A stretch of DNA of 64,000 bases from Pseudomarimonas arenosa (GTDB taxonomy: Bacteria > Pseudomonadota > Gammaproteobacteria > Xanthomonadales > Xanthomonadaceae): the NCBI RefSeq assembly GCF_014841215.1, contig NZ_JACYTR010000018.1, positions 1 to 64,000 of the forward strand. Reading direction: 5' to 3'. Of the stretch, positions 54,478 to 63,341 are shown piece by piece; the first letter of the stretch is position 1, and each line of letters begins with the position of its first letter. Under the pieces are notes generated by a model that was not told the origin of the DNA, ran no database searches, and saw nothing but the letters and a program-made list of their open reading frames with translations. A program made the position numbers and the translations under genes.

Positions 54478-54521
54478 AAATAGTATTCGGCGGGGCAACT
54501 TACGCTGCGAATGATATTTCA
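54478..54521. promoter_or_regulatory. Candidate operator between lrp-like and gamma-lyase genes
   Basis: GAAATAGTATTCG (54478-54490) and the inverted CGAATGATATTTC (54509-54521) match in 11 of 13 positions, with 18 bp between, in the 101-bp divergent spacer. The AT-rich dyad is typical of Lrp-family sites. Confidence 0.65.
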
Positions 54522-54561
54522 TCATAGCGCCATCTTTTGAGCCAATTGGGGCGGGAAGGCC

Positions 54562-55752
54562 ATGCAACATCTTGATACCAGCGCCGTGCATGCCGGTCGC
54601 GAGGACTTTCTCCAGTTGGGCGTGCATGCCTCACCGATCGATCTTTCCTCGACCTATCCGGTCACCGATCTGGCGGTGGGCACCGCCAGTCTGGATGCGC
54701 TGGTGGCCGGCGAGGCCAGTGCCGCCAATCCGATCTACGCCCGGCTGCACAATCCCACGGTGGCCCGCGCCGAACAGGCGATTGCGCAGCTGGAAGGGGC
54801 CGAGGCCTGCGTGGCCTATGGCTCGGGCATGGCGGCACTCAGCGCCGTCTTGCTGGCTCGTAGGGGCGCCGGCAACCACGTGCTGGTGGTGCGTCCGCTT
54901 TACGGAACATCCGATCACCTGCTGGCCAGTGGCTTGCTTGGCATTGAGGCCGACTTCGTCAGCGCCGACGAGATCAGCGCCCGGATCCGCTCGGACACCG
55001 TCTTGGTCATCATCGAAACGCCAGCCAATCCGACCCTCGATCTGGTCGACATCGAGGCCGTGGTGGCCGCCGCCGGCAAGGTGCCGGTGCTGGTCGACTC
55101 GACCTTTGCCACGCCGATGCTGCAGCAACCGCTGCGTCACGGCGCGCGCTATGTGCTTCATAGTGCCACCAAGTTTCTGGGTGGCCACGGCGACGTGGTG
55201 GCCGGGGTGATTTGCTGTGCCGACGAAGATGCCAGGCCGCTGCGTACGGTGCGCGCGGCCACCGGCGGCCTGCTGCATCCGCTGGCGGCTTATTTGTTGC
55301 ATCGCGGTCTGGCCACCCTGGCCTTGAGAGTCGAGCGGGCACAGAACAATGCCATCGAACTGGCAAAGCGATTGCAGGCGCACCCAGCGGTTTCGCGGGT
55401 GCACTACGCTGCACTGGGCACGGTGGCCAATGCGCATCTGCTCGGCTCGCAGATGCGCGGGCCTGGCTGCCTGATTGCTCTGCGTGTGCATGGCGGCTAC
55501 GAGGCCGCCGCTTCGGTGATGCGAAACGTTAAGTTGATCACTCCCGCGGTGAGCCTGGGCTCGGTGGATTCACTGATCCAGCATCCGGCCGGTCTGACCC
55601 ATCGGGTGTTGGATGCCGAAACCCAGCTGCGCACCCGTATCACGCCCGACCTGCTGCGCCTCTCGGTCGGTATCGAGCACACCGAGGATCTATGGGACGA
55701 TCTCAGTGCAGCGCTCGATGCGGCTCATCCGGCGGTGGACAAGGCGGCGTGA
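54562..55752 (+). CDS. Methionine gamma-lyase-like Cys/Met-metabolism PLP enzyme
   Basis: The 396-residue protein has the trans-sulfuration PLP fold: NPTVARAEQAIAQLEG, ACVAYGSGMAAL, a YGTSDHL Tyr, ETPANPTLDLVDI, and the PLP lysine in HSATKFLGGHGDVVAG. It could be methionine gamma-lyase, cystathionine gamma-lyase or a homocysteine desulfhydrase; the sequence does not settle the substrate. Divergent Lrp control and no trans-sulfuration neighbours suggest catabolic methionine or cysteine breakdown. Confidence 0.88.
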   Translation: MQHLDTSAVHAGREDFLQLGVHASPIDLSSTYPVTDLAVGTASLDALVAGEASAANPIYARLHNPTVARAEQAIAQLEGAEACVAYGSGMAALSAVLLARRGAGNHVLVVRPLYGTSDHLLASGLLGIEADFVSADEISARIRSDTVLVIIETPANPTLDLVDIEAVVAAAGKVPVLVDSTFATPMLQQPLRHGARYVLHSATKFLGGHGDVVAGVICCADEDARPLRTVRAATGGLLHPLAAYLLHRGLATLALRVERAQNNAIELAKRLQAHPAVSRVHYAALGTVANAHLLGSQMRGPGCLIALRVHGGYEAAASVMRNVKLITPAVSLGSVDSLIQHPAGLTHRVLDAETQLRTRITPDLLRLSVGIEHTEDLWDDLSAALDAAHPAVDKAA

Positions 55753-55767
55753 AGTAGGGTGTCCATG

Positions 55768-55820
55768 GGTGCGCCTTGGCGCACCGAATCGCCGTCAAGA
55801 GCGGTGCGCCAAGGCGCACC
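55768..55820. repeat. Two GGTGCGCC hairpins flanking a short spacer
   Basis: GGTGCGCCTTGGCGCACC (55768-55785) and GGTGCGCCAAGGCGCACC (55803-55820) lie between the convergent gamma-lyase and GGDEF genes, close to both stops. They have the architecture of the 26781-26878 array (GGTGCG-YC-NN-GR-CGCACC) and are likely bidirectional terminators or REP units. Confidence 0.75.
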
Positions 55821-57523
55821 TATGATTGCGCCACCTTACCTGCGCCTTCGTCTTCGGCCGAGACAATCCGATCGCGGCCATCCTTCTTGGCCTCGGCCAG
55901 GGCGCGTTCGGTGGCGCGCAGACACAGCGCAGGTTCGCTGCCATGAAGCGGAAACAGGGCGAGACCAATCGAGCAGGTCAGGGCCTCAACCCGCCGGCCA
56001 TGCAGGTCGATCGGGGTGGAGCGCACCGCCCGGCGCAGCAGTTCGGCGCGATCCATGGCCGTGGAAAGGTCGGCTTCCGGCATCAGCACCATGAACTTCT
56101 CGCCGGAGTAGCGCCCGGCCAGGTCTTCCGGACGAATCGTCTGGTTCAGGATCGAGCCGATCTGGCCAAGCGCCGCATCGCCGGCTTCATGGCTGTGTCG
56201 TTCGTTGAAATCCTTGAAGCGATCAAGATCGATCAGGATAATCGCCAGGGTCTGCTGTGAACGCCGTGCGCGCAGGCATTCGCGCAGCAGGGCCGATTCG
56301 ATATAGCGGCGGTTATACAGGCCGGTGGCCATATCGCGCACGCTCTGAACACGTAGATTCTCCTGCAAGCGCAGATTGGCCACCGCTAGCCCGAGCTGGT
56401 CGGCCAGCGCCTGGGCAATACGCCGTTCGTGCAGATCGGGCAGCATGCTGCCGCTGAGGTGCAGAACACCCATGATCTCGCCGGTCGCCATCAGCGGTGC
56501 GCAGATCACATGCTTGGGATTGGTGCCTTCGGCCAGATGTCGGCAAGGCGGTGAATGTGGCTCGGTCGGATAACAGACGCCGCGCCGCATGGCCCAGCAG
56601 TCTTCCGGCGTGAACAGATCTTCCAGCGGTGGATTCGGTTTGCCCCAGCCGACCTGACGCCGCACCACGTTGCGCGACGGCGCCTGCAGGTACAGGGCGC
56701 CGTCGAACTGAGCGAACACATTGCGCATGGTGGCGCCCAATACTTCGGCGATGTCCTCGATGCTCTTGGCCGGGCGCAACTGATCACCCAGTTCCGCCAG
56801 GCGCTGGATGTCCTGTTCGCGCTTCTGCGCTCGGCGTTCGGCCTGCTCGGTTAGCGCCGCCAGCCGTCCTTGCTCGTGTTCGGCACGGGCCCGGCTGCGC
56901 GCCTCGAAATACAGCAGGGCCAGCATCAGGGAGGCGATGATCAGGGAAGCCAGGCCGGCGGCCGCGCTGATCAGAAAGCGACTGGCGGCACGTTCATCCA
57001 ACGCACGCAGTTCCGACTGTGCGCCGGACTGCAGGGCATTGATCACGCTGTCCAGACGATCCAGCCGCGCAGCAATCAGGCCGTGGCCCATGGCCAGGGT
57101 GCCGCTGCTGGGGCCGGCCTGACGCGCGTCACTTAGCACCTCCTGGGCGCGTTCGGTGGATTCCTGCACCAGGGCCAGAAGCTGCTTGGCGTGGCCCGAC
57201 TGTGCCGAGCCTTGCTCGAAGCGAACCAGCAAGCGTTCCGCGGTCGATAGCAACTCGGTGCCCTTGCGCTGCGCCCGCACCAGCGGATCGGCCACGCCCT
57301 GGGTCAGCCACAGCGTTTCCGCCGCCGCCATCGCATGCAGCTCGCCGCGCACCCAGAGTGCATCCTGCAGCACCGCGCTTTGTTCCACGCTGATGCGCTG
57401 ATCGGCGCGCGCCCACCAGGCCACCCCCAGCTGCACCAGCAGGCTGAGCAACAACAGACCCGACAGCAAGAGCAGCGCTGGTGTGCGTGGCGAGCGGGGC
57501 GTCGACGGGGTGGACTTGGCCAT
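55820..57523 (-). CDS. Membrane GAF-GGDEF protein with degenerate active site
   Basis: The 567-residue protein has a membrane segment (about 17-36), a periplasmic four-helix sensor (about 37-180), a second segment (about 185-205), a coiled coil, a GAF domain (about 235-385) and a GGDEF domain (about 400-555). The A-site GG(D/E)EF is SGEKF (473-477): Gly to Ser and the metal/catalytic Glu to Lys. The inhibitory I-site RPED (464-467) is intact, five residues before it. It is therefore probably a c-di-GMP receptor, not a cyclase. The start at 57523 is chosen by spacing to AGGAAG. Confidence 0.88.
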   Translation of the reverse strand: MAKSTPSTPRSPRTPALLLLSGLLLLSLLVQLGVAWWARADQRISVEQSAVLQDALWVRGELHAMAAAETLWLTQGVADPLVRAQRKGTELLSTAERLLVRFEQGSAQSGHAKQLLALVQESTERAQEVLSDARQAGPSSGTLAMGHGLIAARLDRLDSVINALQSGAQSELRALDERAASRFLISAAAGLASLIIASLMLALLYFEARSRARAEHEQGRLAALTEQAERRAQKREQDIQRLAELGDQLRPAKSIEDIAEVLGATMRNVFAQFDGALYLQAPSRNVVRRQVGWGKPNPPLEDLFTPEDCWAMRRGVCYPTEPHSPPCRHLAEGTNPKHVICAPLMATGEIMGVLHLSGSMLPDLHERRIAQALADQLGLAVANLRLQENLRVQSVRDMATGLYNRRYIESALLRECLRARRSQQTLAIILIDLDRFKDFNERHSHEAGDAALGQIGSILNQTIRPEDLAGRYSGEKFMVLMPEADLSTAMDRAELLRRAVRSTPIDLHGRRVEALTCSIGLALFPLHGSEPALCLRATERALAEAKKDGRDRIVSAEDEGAGKVAQS

Positions 57524-57668
57524 GTCCGGCATCTTCCTGTGCCATCGCAGCCAGGGCAAGAGGGCGCGCGCCATCCCAGCGGCGCGATTCGATGATCTGG
57601 ATCAGTGCTGGCCAGTGGCTGAGCGCTCAGGCTTGGCGCTGGCCGGCCCCCGACAGGAAGCGAATCGA

Positions 57669-59168
57669 ATGCACCACGACTTGCGCAGCTTTCTTGATCG
57701 ACTGGCATCACGTGGCGATCTGCTGCGCGTCACCGATCCGGTGAGCCCCGATCTGGAAAGTACCTCCCTGTGCTTGCGCGCGCTGCGGGAAGATGGTCCG
57801 GCCTTGTTGATGCAGTACCCAACCGGCTCAGCGCATCCGATGCTGGGCAACCTGTTCGGTGCGCGCCGCCGGATCGAAGCCGTGCTGCACGGTCGTCCAC
57901 TCAGCTCCCTGCATGAGTTGGGGGAGCTGCTGGCGGCACTCAAAGAGCCGCGCTGGCCGGGCAATCTGCGTGAGGCCTTATCGCAATGGCCAGAACTGGC
58001 CCAGCTCGCCCTGGTGGCGCCGCGTACGGTAGCGGCAGCGGCGTTCAACCAGCAGGTGCGCGAAGGTGCTGAAGTGGATCTCGGTGTGTTGCCGATCCAG
58101 CGCTGCTGGCCAGGCGATGTGGCGCCGCTGATTACCTTCGGCCTGGTGATTACCCGCGGCACCGAGCGCCGCCGACAGAACGTGGCGATCTATCGGCAAC
58201 AGGTGATCGGGCCGAATCGATTGATCATGCGCTGGCTGCCGCATCGCGGCGGAGCGCTGGACTACGCCCAATGGCGGCGCGAGCGACCAGGCGAACGCTT
58301 TCCGCTGCTGGTCGCCATCGGCGCCGATCCAGCCACCGCCCTGGCGGCGGTGGCGCCAGTGCCGGATACGCTGTCGGAGTACGAATTCGCTGGCCTGTTG
58401 CGCGGCGAGCGCAGCCGGCTATGGCATAGCGAACTGACCGGGCTGGATGCCCCGGCCGGTGCCGAAATCCTGCTCGAAGGCTTTATCGAACCCGACGATA
58501 GCGCCATCGAAGGCCCGTACGGCGATCACACCGGCTACTACAACGCCCAGGGCGAGTTTCCGGTGTTCACCGTGCAGCGCATGCGGATGCGCGAGCAGGC
58601 CATTTATCACGGGGCCTACATGGGACGCGCGCCGTATGACGAGCCATCGGTGCTGGCAATGGCCCTTAACGACGTGTTTGTGCCAATTCTTCGCAAGGTG
58701 TTTCCCGAGGTGGTGGATTTTTATCTGCCGCCGGAGGCCTGCTCGTACCGGGTGGCAGTGATCAGCATCCGCAAGCAGTACCCCGGTCACGCACGTCGCA
58801 TCATGATGGGCGTCTGGTCCTACCTCAGACAGTTCACCTACACCAAGTTCGTGATCGTCACCGATGACGATATCGATGTGCGCGATGCGGCTCAGGTGTT
58901 GTGGGCGGTGGCGACGCGGGTCGATCCGGCACGTGACAGCCTGATCATTCCCAACACGCCGATCGACTATCTGGACTTCGCCAGTCCAGAGCCGAACCTG
59001 GGCTCCAAGATGGGCCTGGATGCCACCCGCAAACTGCCCGGCGAAACCCAGCGCGCCTGGAGCGAGCCGATCAAACTCGATGCTGCGGTCGAACAACGGG
59101 TGAGCAGCATCTGGAATCGCCTGCAGCAGGACTGGCGCGCGGGCACAGACAAATCGTCGCGCAACTGA
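57669..59168 (+). CDS. ubiD: UbiD-family decarboxylase
   Basis: The 499-residue protein is of the prenylated-FMN-dependent UbiD family, which decarboxylates 4-hydroxy-3-polyprenylbenzoate in ubiquinone synthesis. Signatures include LRALREDGPALL, ITRGTERRRQNVAIYRQQVIGPNRLIMRW, EFPVFTV, EPDDSAIEGPYGDHTGYY (catalytic E-x-R-E-type region near D and E residues) and the C-terminal TRKLPGETQR. The order ubiD-ubiU-ubiV suggests use in oxygen-independent ubiquinone synthesis. The start at 57669 follows the family; the frame extends to 57483. Confidence 0.93.
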   Translation: MHHDLRSFLDRLASRGDLLRVTDPVSPDLESTSLCLRALREDGPALLMQYPTGSAHPMLGNLFGARRRIEAVLHGRPLSSLHELGELLAALKEPRWPGNLREALSQWPELAQLALVAPRTVAAAAFNQQVREGAEVDLGVLPIQRCWPGDVAPLITFGLVITRGTERRRQNVAIYRQQVIGPNRLIMRWLPHRGGALDYAQWRRERPGERFPLLVAIGADPATALAAVAPVPDTLSEYEFAGLLRGERSRLWHSELTGLDAPAGAEILLEGFIEPDDSAIEGPYGDHTGYYNAQGEFPVFTVQRMRMREQAIYHGAYMGRAPYDEPSVLAMALNDVFVPILRKVFPEVVDFYLPPEACSYRVAVISIRKQYPGHARRIMMGVWSYLRQFTYTKFVIVTDDDIDVRDAAQVLWAVATRVDPARDSLIIPNTPIDYLDFASPEPNLGSKMGLDATRKLPGETQRAWSEPIKLDAAVEQRVSSIWNRLQQDWRAGTDKSSRN

Positions 59169-59233
59169 TCTGGGTCAGCGACAGCGCCGCGTGGTGGCCC
59201 GAGCATGAGCCCTCCTTGGACTTGGATTCGACC

Positions 59234-60232
59234 ATGCATCTGGTTTGCCCAGCCGGCAATCTGCCCGCCCTGCAGGCGGCGGTGGATGCCGGCGCCGACG
59301 CGGTCTACCTTGGATTTCGCGATGCCACCAATGCCCGCGCATTTCCCGGCTTGAATTTTTCCGAGGCCGACATCCGCAGCGGCGTGTCCTATGCCAAGGC
59401 GCGTCGCTGCCAGGTGTATGTTGCGCTCAACACCTACCCCGAACCCGCGCGCCTCAGTCACTGGTATGCGGCAGTCGATCGTGCGGCGGATCTGGGTGTG
59501 GATGCCATCATCGCCGCCGACATGGCCGTGCTGGACTATGCTGCCAACCGCCACCCGGCGCTGCCGCGGCATCTGTCGGTGCAGGGCTCGGCCACCAGCG
59601 CAGCGGCGCTGCGCTACTTTCATCAGCGCTTCGGCATCGCCCGCGCCGTGTTGCCGAGGGTATTGGCCATTCAGCAAGTCGAACGCCTGTGTGCCGCCGC
59701 GCCGGTGCCGCTGGAAGTGTTTGCCTTTGGCAGCCTGTGCATCATGGTCGAGGGCCGTTGTCAGTTGTCCAGCTATCTGACCGGCGCCTCGCCGAATCGA
59801 CATGGCGTGTGCTCACCGGCCAAGTTCGTGCGCTGGGATGAGCACCCCGATGGTGGTCGCAGTGTGCGCTTGAACGAGGTGTTGATCGATCGCTTTGCGC
59901 CGGGCGAGTTCGCCGGCTACCCGACCGTTTGCAAAGGTCGCTATCGGGTGGGCGAGTCGGTGTTCCATGCCCTGGAAGAGCCGACCAGCCTGAATACCCT
60001 GAGTCTGCTGCCGCGCTTGGCCAAGGCCGGCGTCGTTGCGCTGAAGATCGAGGGGCGGCAACGCGGCGTGGCCTATGTCAGCGCGGTCACCCGGGTGTGG
60101 CGCCAGGCCATCGACCAGTTCGCCGCCGTAGGCGAAGCGATGAAAATCCGGCCCGAATGGCAGCAGCAGCTGTCGGCGATGGCCGAAGGCCAGCAGACCA
60201 CACTCGGCCCCTTTCATCGGGGATGGCAGTGA
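59234..60232 (+). CDS. ubiU: UbiU, O2-independent ubiquinone hydroxylation protein (peptidase U32 fold)
   Basis: The 332-residue protein begins MHLVCPAGNLPALQAAVDAGADAVYLGF and has the four cysteines of the UbiU [4Fe-4S] site: C(V/I)MVEGRC (GSLCIMVEGRC), HGVCSPAKF and TVCKGRY. UbiU and UbiV form a heterodimer that hydroxylates the quinone ring with prephenate as oxygen donor. The stop overlaps the ubiV start (TGATG). UbiT, the SCP2-type partner, is not in the window. Confidence 0.9.
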   Translation: MHLVCPAGNLPALQAAVDAGADAVYLGFRDATNARAFPGLNFSEADIRSGVSYAKARRCQVYVALNTYPEPARLSHWYAAVDRAADLGVDAIIAADMAVLDYAANRHPALPRHLSVQGSATSAAALRYFHQRFGIARAVLPRVLAIQQVERLCAAAPVPLEVFAFGSLCIMVEGRCQLSSYLTGASPNRHGVCSPAKFVRWDEHPDGGRSVRLNEVLIDRFAPGEFAGYPTVCKGRYRVGESVFHALEEPTSLNTLSLLPRLAKAGVVALKIEGRQRGVAYVSAVTRVWRQAIDQFAAVGEAMKIRPEWQQQLSAMAEGQQTTLGPFHRGWQ

Positions 60233-61140
60233 TGAACGAAGCCAGCATCGGGCTCAGCCTTGGGCCAGTGCATTATTTCTGGCCGGCCGATCGGGTGCGG
60301 GCGTTCTATCGCGATGTTTGTAACTGGCCGGTGGAGCTGGTCTATCTGGGCGAAGTGGTCTGCAGCAAGCGGCGCGAATTGCGCCCGCGCGACTGGTTGC
60401 AGTTGGCCCGGCAAGTCCATGAGGCGGGCAAGCAGGTGGTGCTGAGCTCGCTTTCCTTGATCGAGTCGGAATCCGAGCTGTCGGCGCTGAAACGGCTGGT
60501 GGAGAACGGCGAGTTCATGCTCGAGGCCAATGATCTTTCGGCCGTGCAGCTGTGTCGTGAGCGCAGCCTGCCCTTCGTCGGTGGCCCGAGCTTGAACGTC
60601 TACTCACAACGCAGCCTGGCCCTGCTGATCGAAGATGGCTTGCGACGATGGGTGCCGGGGGTTGAGCAGGGCGAGCAGCAGATCGGCGATATTCTCTCCG
60701 CCACCGCGGTCGAAGCGCTGCCGCTGCCGGAACTGGAAGTTCAGATCTGGGGGCGCCTGTCGCTGGCCTGGTCGGCACGCTGCTTCACCGCCCGCGCACA
60801 CAATCTTGGCAAAGACGCGTGCGGCTTCCGCTGTCTGGAAGACGAGCAGGGCCTGCCCCTGCATACCCGCGATGGCGAATCCCTGTTACGTATCAATGGC
60901 ATTCAGGTGCAAGGCGCCGAGGTGACCGATCTCGGCCCGCAGTTGCCCAGCCTGCGTCGACTCGGCGCCCGCTGGCTGCGCCTGTTGCCGCACGCCTTCG
61001 ACATGGCCGCTGTGGTGCAGCACTTCGCCCTGGCCTTGAGCAGCCCGCAGCCACCACCGCGGCTCGGCGCGGTGAATGGCTACTGGACGGGCGAAGCGGG
61101 GCGGGCTGCCGGTGAATTGATCGAAGTCAGAGCAGGCTAG
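60232..61140 (+). CDS. ubiV: UbiV, O2-independent ubiquinone hydroxylation protein
   Basis: The 302-residue U32-fold protein begins MNEASIGLSLGPVHYFWPADRVRAFYRDV and has the conserved cysteines GEVVCSKR and CFTARAHNLGKDACGFRC that bind a [4Fe-4S] cluster. It pairs with UbiU for ring hydroxylation under low oxygen. It is coupled to ubiU by a 1-bp overlap, and ATG 60223 is an alternative start. deoC follows 19 bp on. Confidence 0.9.
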   Translation: MNEASIGLSLGPVHYFWPADRVRAFYRDVCNWPVELVYLGEVVCSKRRELRPRDWLQLARQVHEAGKQVVLSSLSLIESESELSALKRLVENGEFMLEANDLSAVQLCRERSLPFVGGPSLNVYSQRSLALLIEDGLRRWVPGVEQGEQQIGDILSATAVEALPLPELEVQIWGRLSLAWSARCFTARAHNLGKDACGFRCLEDEQGLPLHTRDGESLLRINGIQVQGAEVTDLGPQLPSLRRLGARWLRLLPHAFDMAAVVQHFALALSSPQPPPRLGAVNGYWTGEAGRAAGELIEVRAG

Positions 61141-61159
61141 GGGGCGATCCACTAGGCTC

Positions 61160-61960
61160 ATGTCATCGCTCCCCATGGCTGTGCCGCGTATGAAGCTGAC
61201 ACCCGACGAGTTGCGTCAACTGCTGGCCTGCATCGATCTCACCAGCCTCAATGAAGACGATGATCCGGCGCGGATCGAATGGCTGTGTCGCCAGGCGGCC
61301 GAGGCGCCGACGCCGCCGGCTGCGCTGTGCGTCTATCCGGAGTACGTCTGGATGGCGCGTCAGCGTTTGAAGGACCTGGGCCTGGCGCAGGTCGCGCTGG
61401 CCAGTGTGGCCAATTTCCCTGATGGCAGTGTGGATGCCTTGCGCGTAGCGCGCGAATGTCACCGGCTGCGCTCGGCCGGTGCCGACGAGATCGATGTGGT
61501 GCTGCCGTATCGGGCCTTGCTGGGCGGCGATACTGCTGGTTATAGCGCGGTGGCCCGCGCTGCGCGCGAGGCCGCGGGTGACTGTCGGCTGAAGTGCATC
61601 CTGGAAACCGGGGAGTTGGGCCAGGCCGAGCGCATCGCCGAGGCGGCGCAGCTGGCCTTGGATGCCGGCGCCGATTTCCTCAAGACTTCAACCGGCAAGG
61701 TACGGGTCAATGCCACGCCGGAAGCGGCCGAGATTCTGCTGTCGGCGATCGCGGCGCATCCACGCCGGTGCGGCTTCAAGGCAGCCGGCGGCATTCGCAG
61801 TGTCGATGAAGCCGAGCGTTATGTGGATCTGGCCCGACGCCTGCTGGGCGCGCAGGCCTTCGATCCGGCGCGCTTTCGCATCGGTGCCAGCGCCCTGTTC
61901 GATCAGGTGCTGGTGGCGCTGGGCGAGTCGGCGCAGGGGACGGGTCGTGGGTCGTACTGA
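61160..61960 (+). CDS. deoC: Deoxyribose-phosphate aldolase
   Basis: The 266-residue class I aldolase cleaves deoxyribose 5-phosphate to acetaldehyde and glyceraldehyde 3-phosphate. The Schiff-base lysine is in ADFLKTSTGK, with GFKAAGGIR providing the second lysine and phosphate site, and DEIDVVLP and LKCILETGEL in front. Three in-frame ATGs are near the start (61160, 61175, 61190). It leads a deoC-deoA-deoB salvage operon. Confidence 0.93.
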   Translation: MSSLPMAVPRMKLTPDELRQLLACIDLTSLNEDDDPARIEWLCRQAAEAPTPPAALCVYPEYVWMARQRLKDLGLAQVALASVANFPDGSVDALRVARECHRLRSAGADEIDVVLPYRALLGGDTAGYSAVARAAREAAGDCRLKCILETGELGQAERIAEAAQLALDAGADFLKTSTGKVRVNATPEAAEILLSAIAAHPRRCGFKAAGGIRSVDEAERYVDLARRLLGAQAFDPARFRIGASALFDQVLVALGESAQGTGRGSY

Positions 61961-61964
61961 GGCC

Positions 61965-63341
61965 ATGGGTTCTGCGACGGCGTTGTCGATTCCCGCCTTT
62001 CTTGCGCGCAAACGGCATGATAAGTCCTGGAGTGCCGAGTCTTTGCGCGTGTTCGCCCGAGCGATTGCCGCCGGCCAGGTGGCCGACGCGCAGCTCGGCG
62101 CGTTTGCCATGGCGGTGTGCTGTCGCGGCATGGACGAGGCCGAACTGCTGGCCTGGACCGAAGCCGTACGCGACAGCGGTCAGGTTCTGCGTTGGCCGCG
62201 ACTGGCCGATCGCGGCCCGGTGCTGGACAAGCACAGCACCGGCGGCGTCGGCGATTGCGTCAGCCTGATTCTGGCGCCCCTGCTGGCGGCATGTGGCGGT
62301 TTCGTACCGATGCTGTCGGGTCGCGGGCTTGGCCATACCGGGGGCACCTTGGACAAACTCTCCGTGCTGCCTGGCTACCGCCTTGACGTCGACCGCACGA
62401 CCCTGCAACGCGTGGTTGAGCAGACCGGCATGGCCATCGTGGCGGCTGGTGCGGACCTGGCCCCGGCCGATCGGCGCCTGTATGCGGTGCGCGATGTCAG
62501 CGCCACGGTGGAATGCCTGCCGCTGATTGTCGCTAGCATTCTCGGCAAGAAACTGGCTGTGGGCAGCTCGGCCTTGCTGTTGGACGTCAAGACCGGCTCT
62601 GGCGCCAATCTCGGCGCCGCCGATCAGGTGCAGGCGCTGGCCAGCGGCCTGGTGCGGGTGGCCAGCCGCGCAGGCCAGCCCTGTCGCGCCCTGCTCAGCG
62701 ACATGAGCCAGCCCTTGGCCCCGGCGGTGGGCAACGCGTTGGAGCTCGCGCTGTGTCTTGAATACTTGCAGGGTCGATGCCGACCGAAACGACTGCATGC
62801 CCTGGTGCTGGCCCTGGGCAGTGAGCTGTTGCAGATGGGTGGGCTGGCGCATTCGGCTGCCGAGGCCGAGGCAGGTTTGCTGGCCGCGCTGGACTCCGGC
62901 CGTGGCGCCGAATGCTTCGCCCGTTCGGTGGCCGCGCTGGGCGGGCCGAACGATGTGTTCAAGTGGGCGTCGCAAGGCATCGAGCAGGCGCCGGTCAGGC
63001 GGGACTGGCGAGTGGCCAGCGACGGTGTGGTGACCGCGCTCGATGCCCAGCTCATCGGCCTTGCTGCGGTGGCGCTGGGCGCCGGCCGCCAGCATCCGGA
63101 GCAGGCCATCGATGTTCGGGTTGGCGTTGAGCTGGCGCTGGAAGTGGGTGATCAAGTCAGGGCAGGGCAGCGGCTTGGTTGTGTCCATGCGCGCACCGAG
63201 GCCGAGGCCGAGCAGGCCATCCAGCAGCTCGACCGCGCCTTGTCGATCGGCGAGCAGGCCACCCGGCCCACGCTGATCAGCGGCCGCATCGATGGCGCTG
63301 GATCGGCAGCATCGCGATATGCGGATGGAGTAGCCGCATGA
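61965..63341 (+). CDS. deoA: Thymidine phosphorylase
   Basis: The 458-residue enzyme phosphorolyses thymidine to thymine and deoxyribose 1-phosphate. It has the family signature DKHSTGGVGDCVSLILAPLLAACGGFVPMLSGRGLGHTGGTLDKL in parts and the VKTGSGA phosphate-binding segment. The length is normal. The start at 61965 is chosen by length; a GTG at 61947 is possible. It overlaps deoB by 4 bp (ATGA). Confidence 0.94.
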   Translation: MGSATALSIPAFLARKRHDKSWSAESLRVFARAIAAGQVADAQLGAFAMAVCCRGMDEAELLAWTEAVRDSGQVLRWPRLADRGPVLDKHSTGGVGDCVSLILAPLLAACGGFVPMLSGRGLGHTGGTLDKLSVLPGYRLDVDRTTLQRVVEQTGMAIVAAGADLAPADRRLYAVRDVSATVECLPLIVASILGKKLAVGSSALLLDVKTGSGANLGAADQVQALASGLVRVASRAGQPCRALLSDMSQPLAPAVGNALELALCLEYLQGRCRPKRLHALVLALGSELLQMGGLAHSAAEAEAGLLAALDSGRGAECFARSVAALGGPNDVFKWASQGIEQAPVRRDWRVASDGVVTALDAQLIGLAAVALGAGRQHPEQAIDVRVGVELALEVGDQVRAGQRLGCVHARTEAEAEQAIQQLDRALSIGEQATRPTLISGRIDGAGSAASRYADGVAA

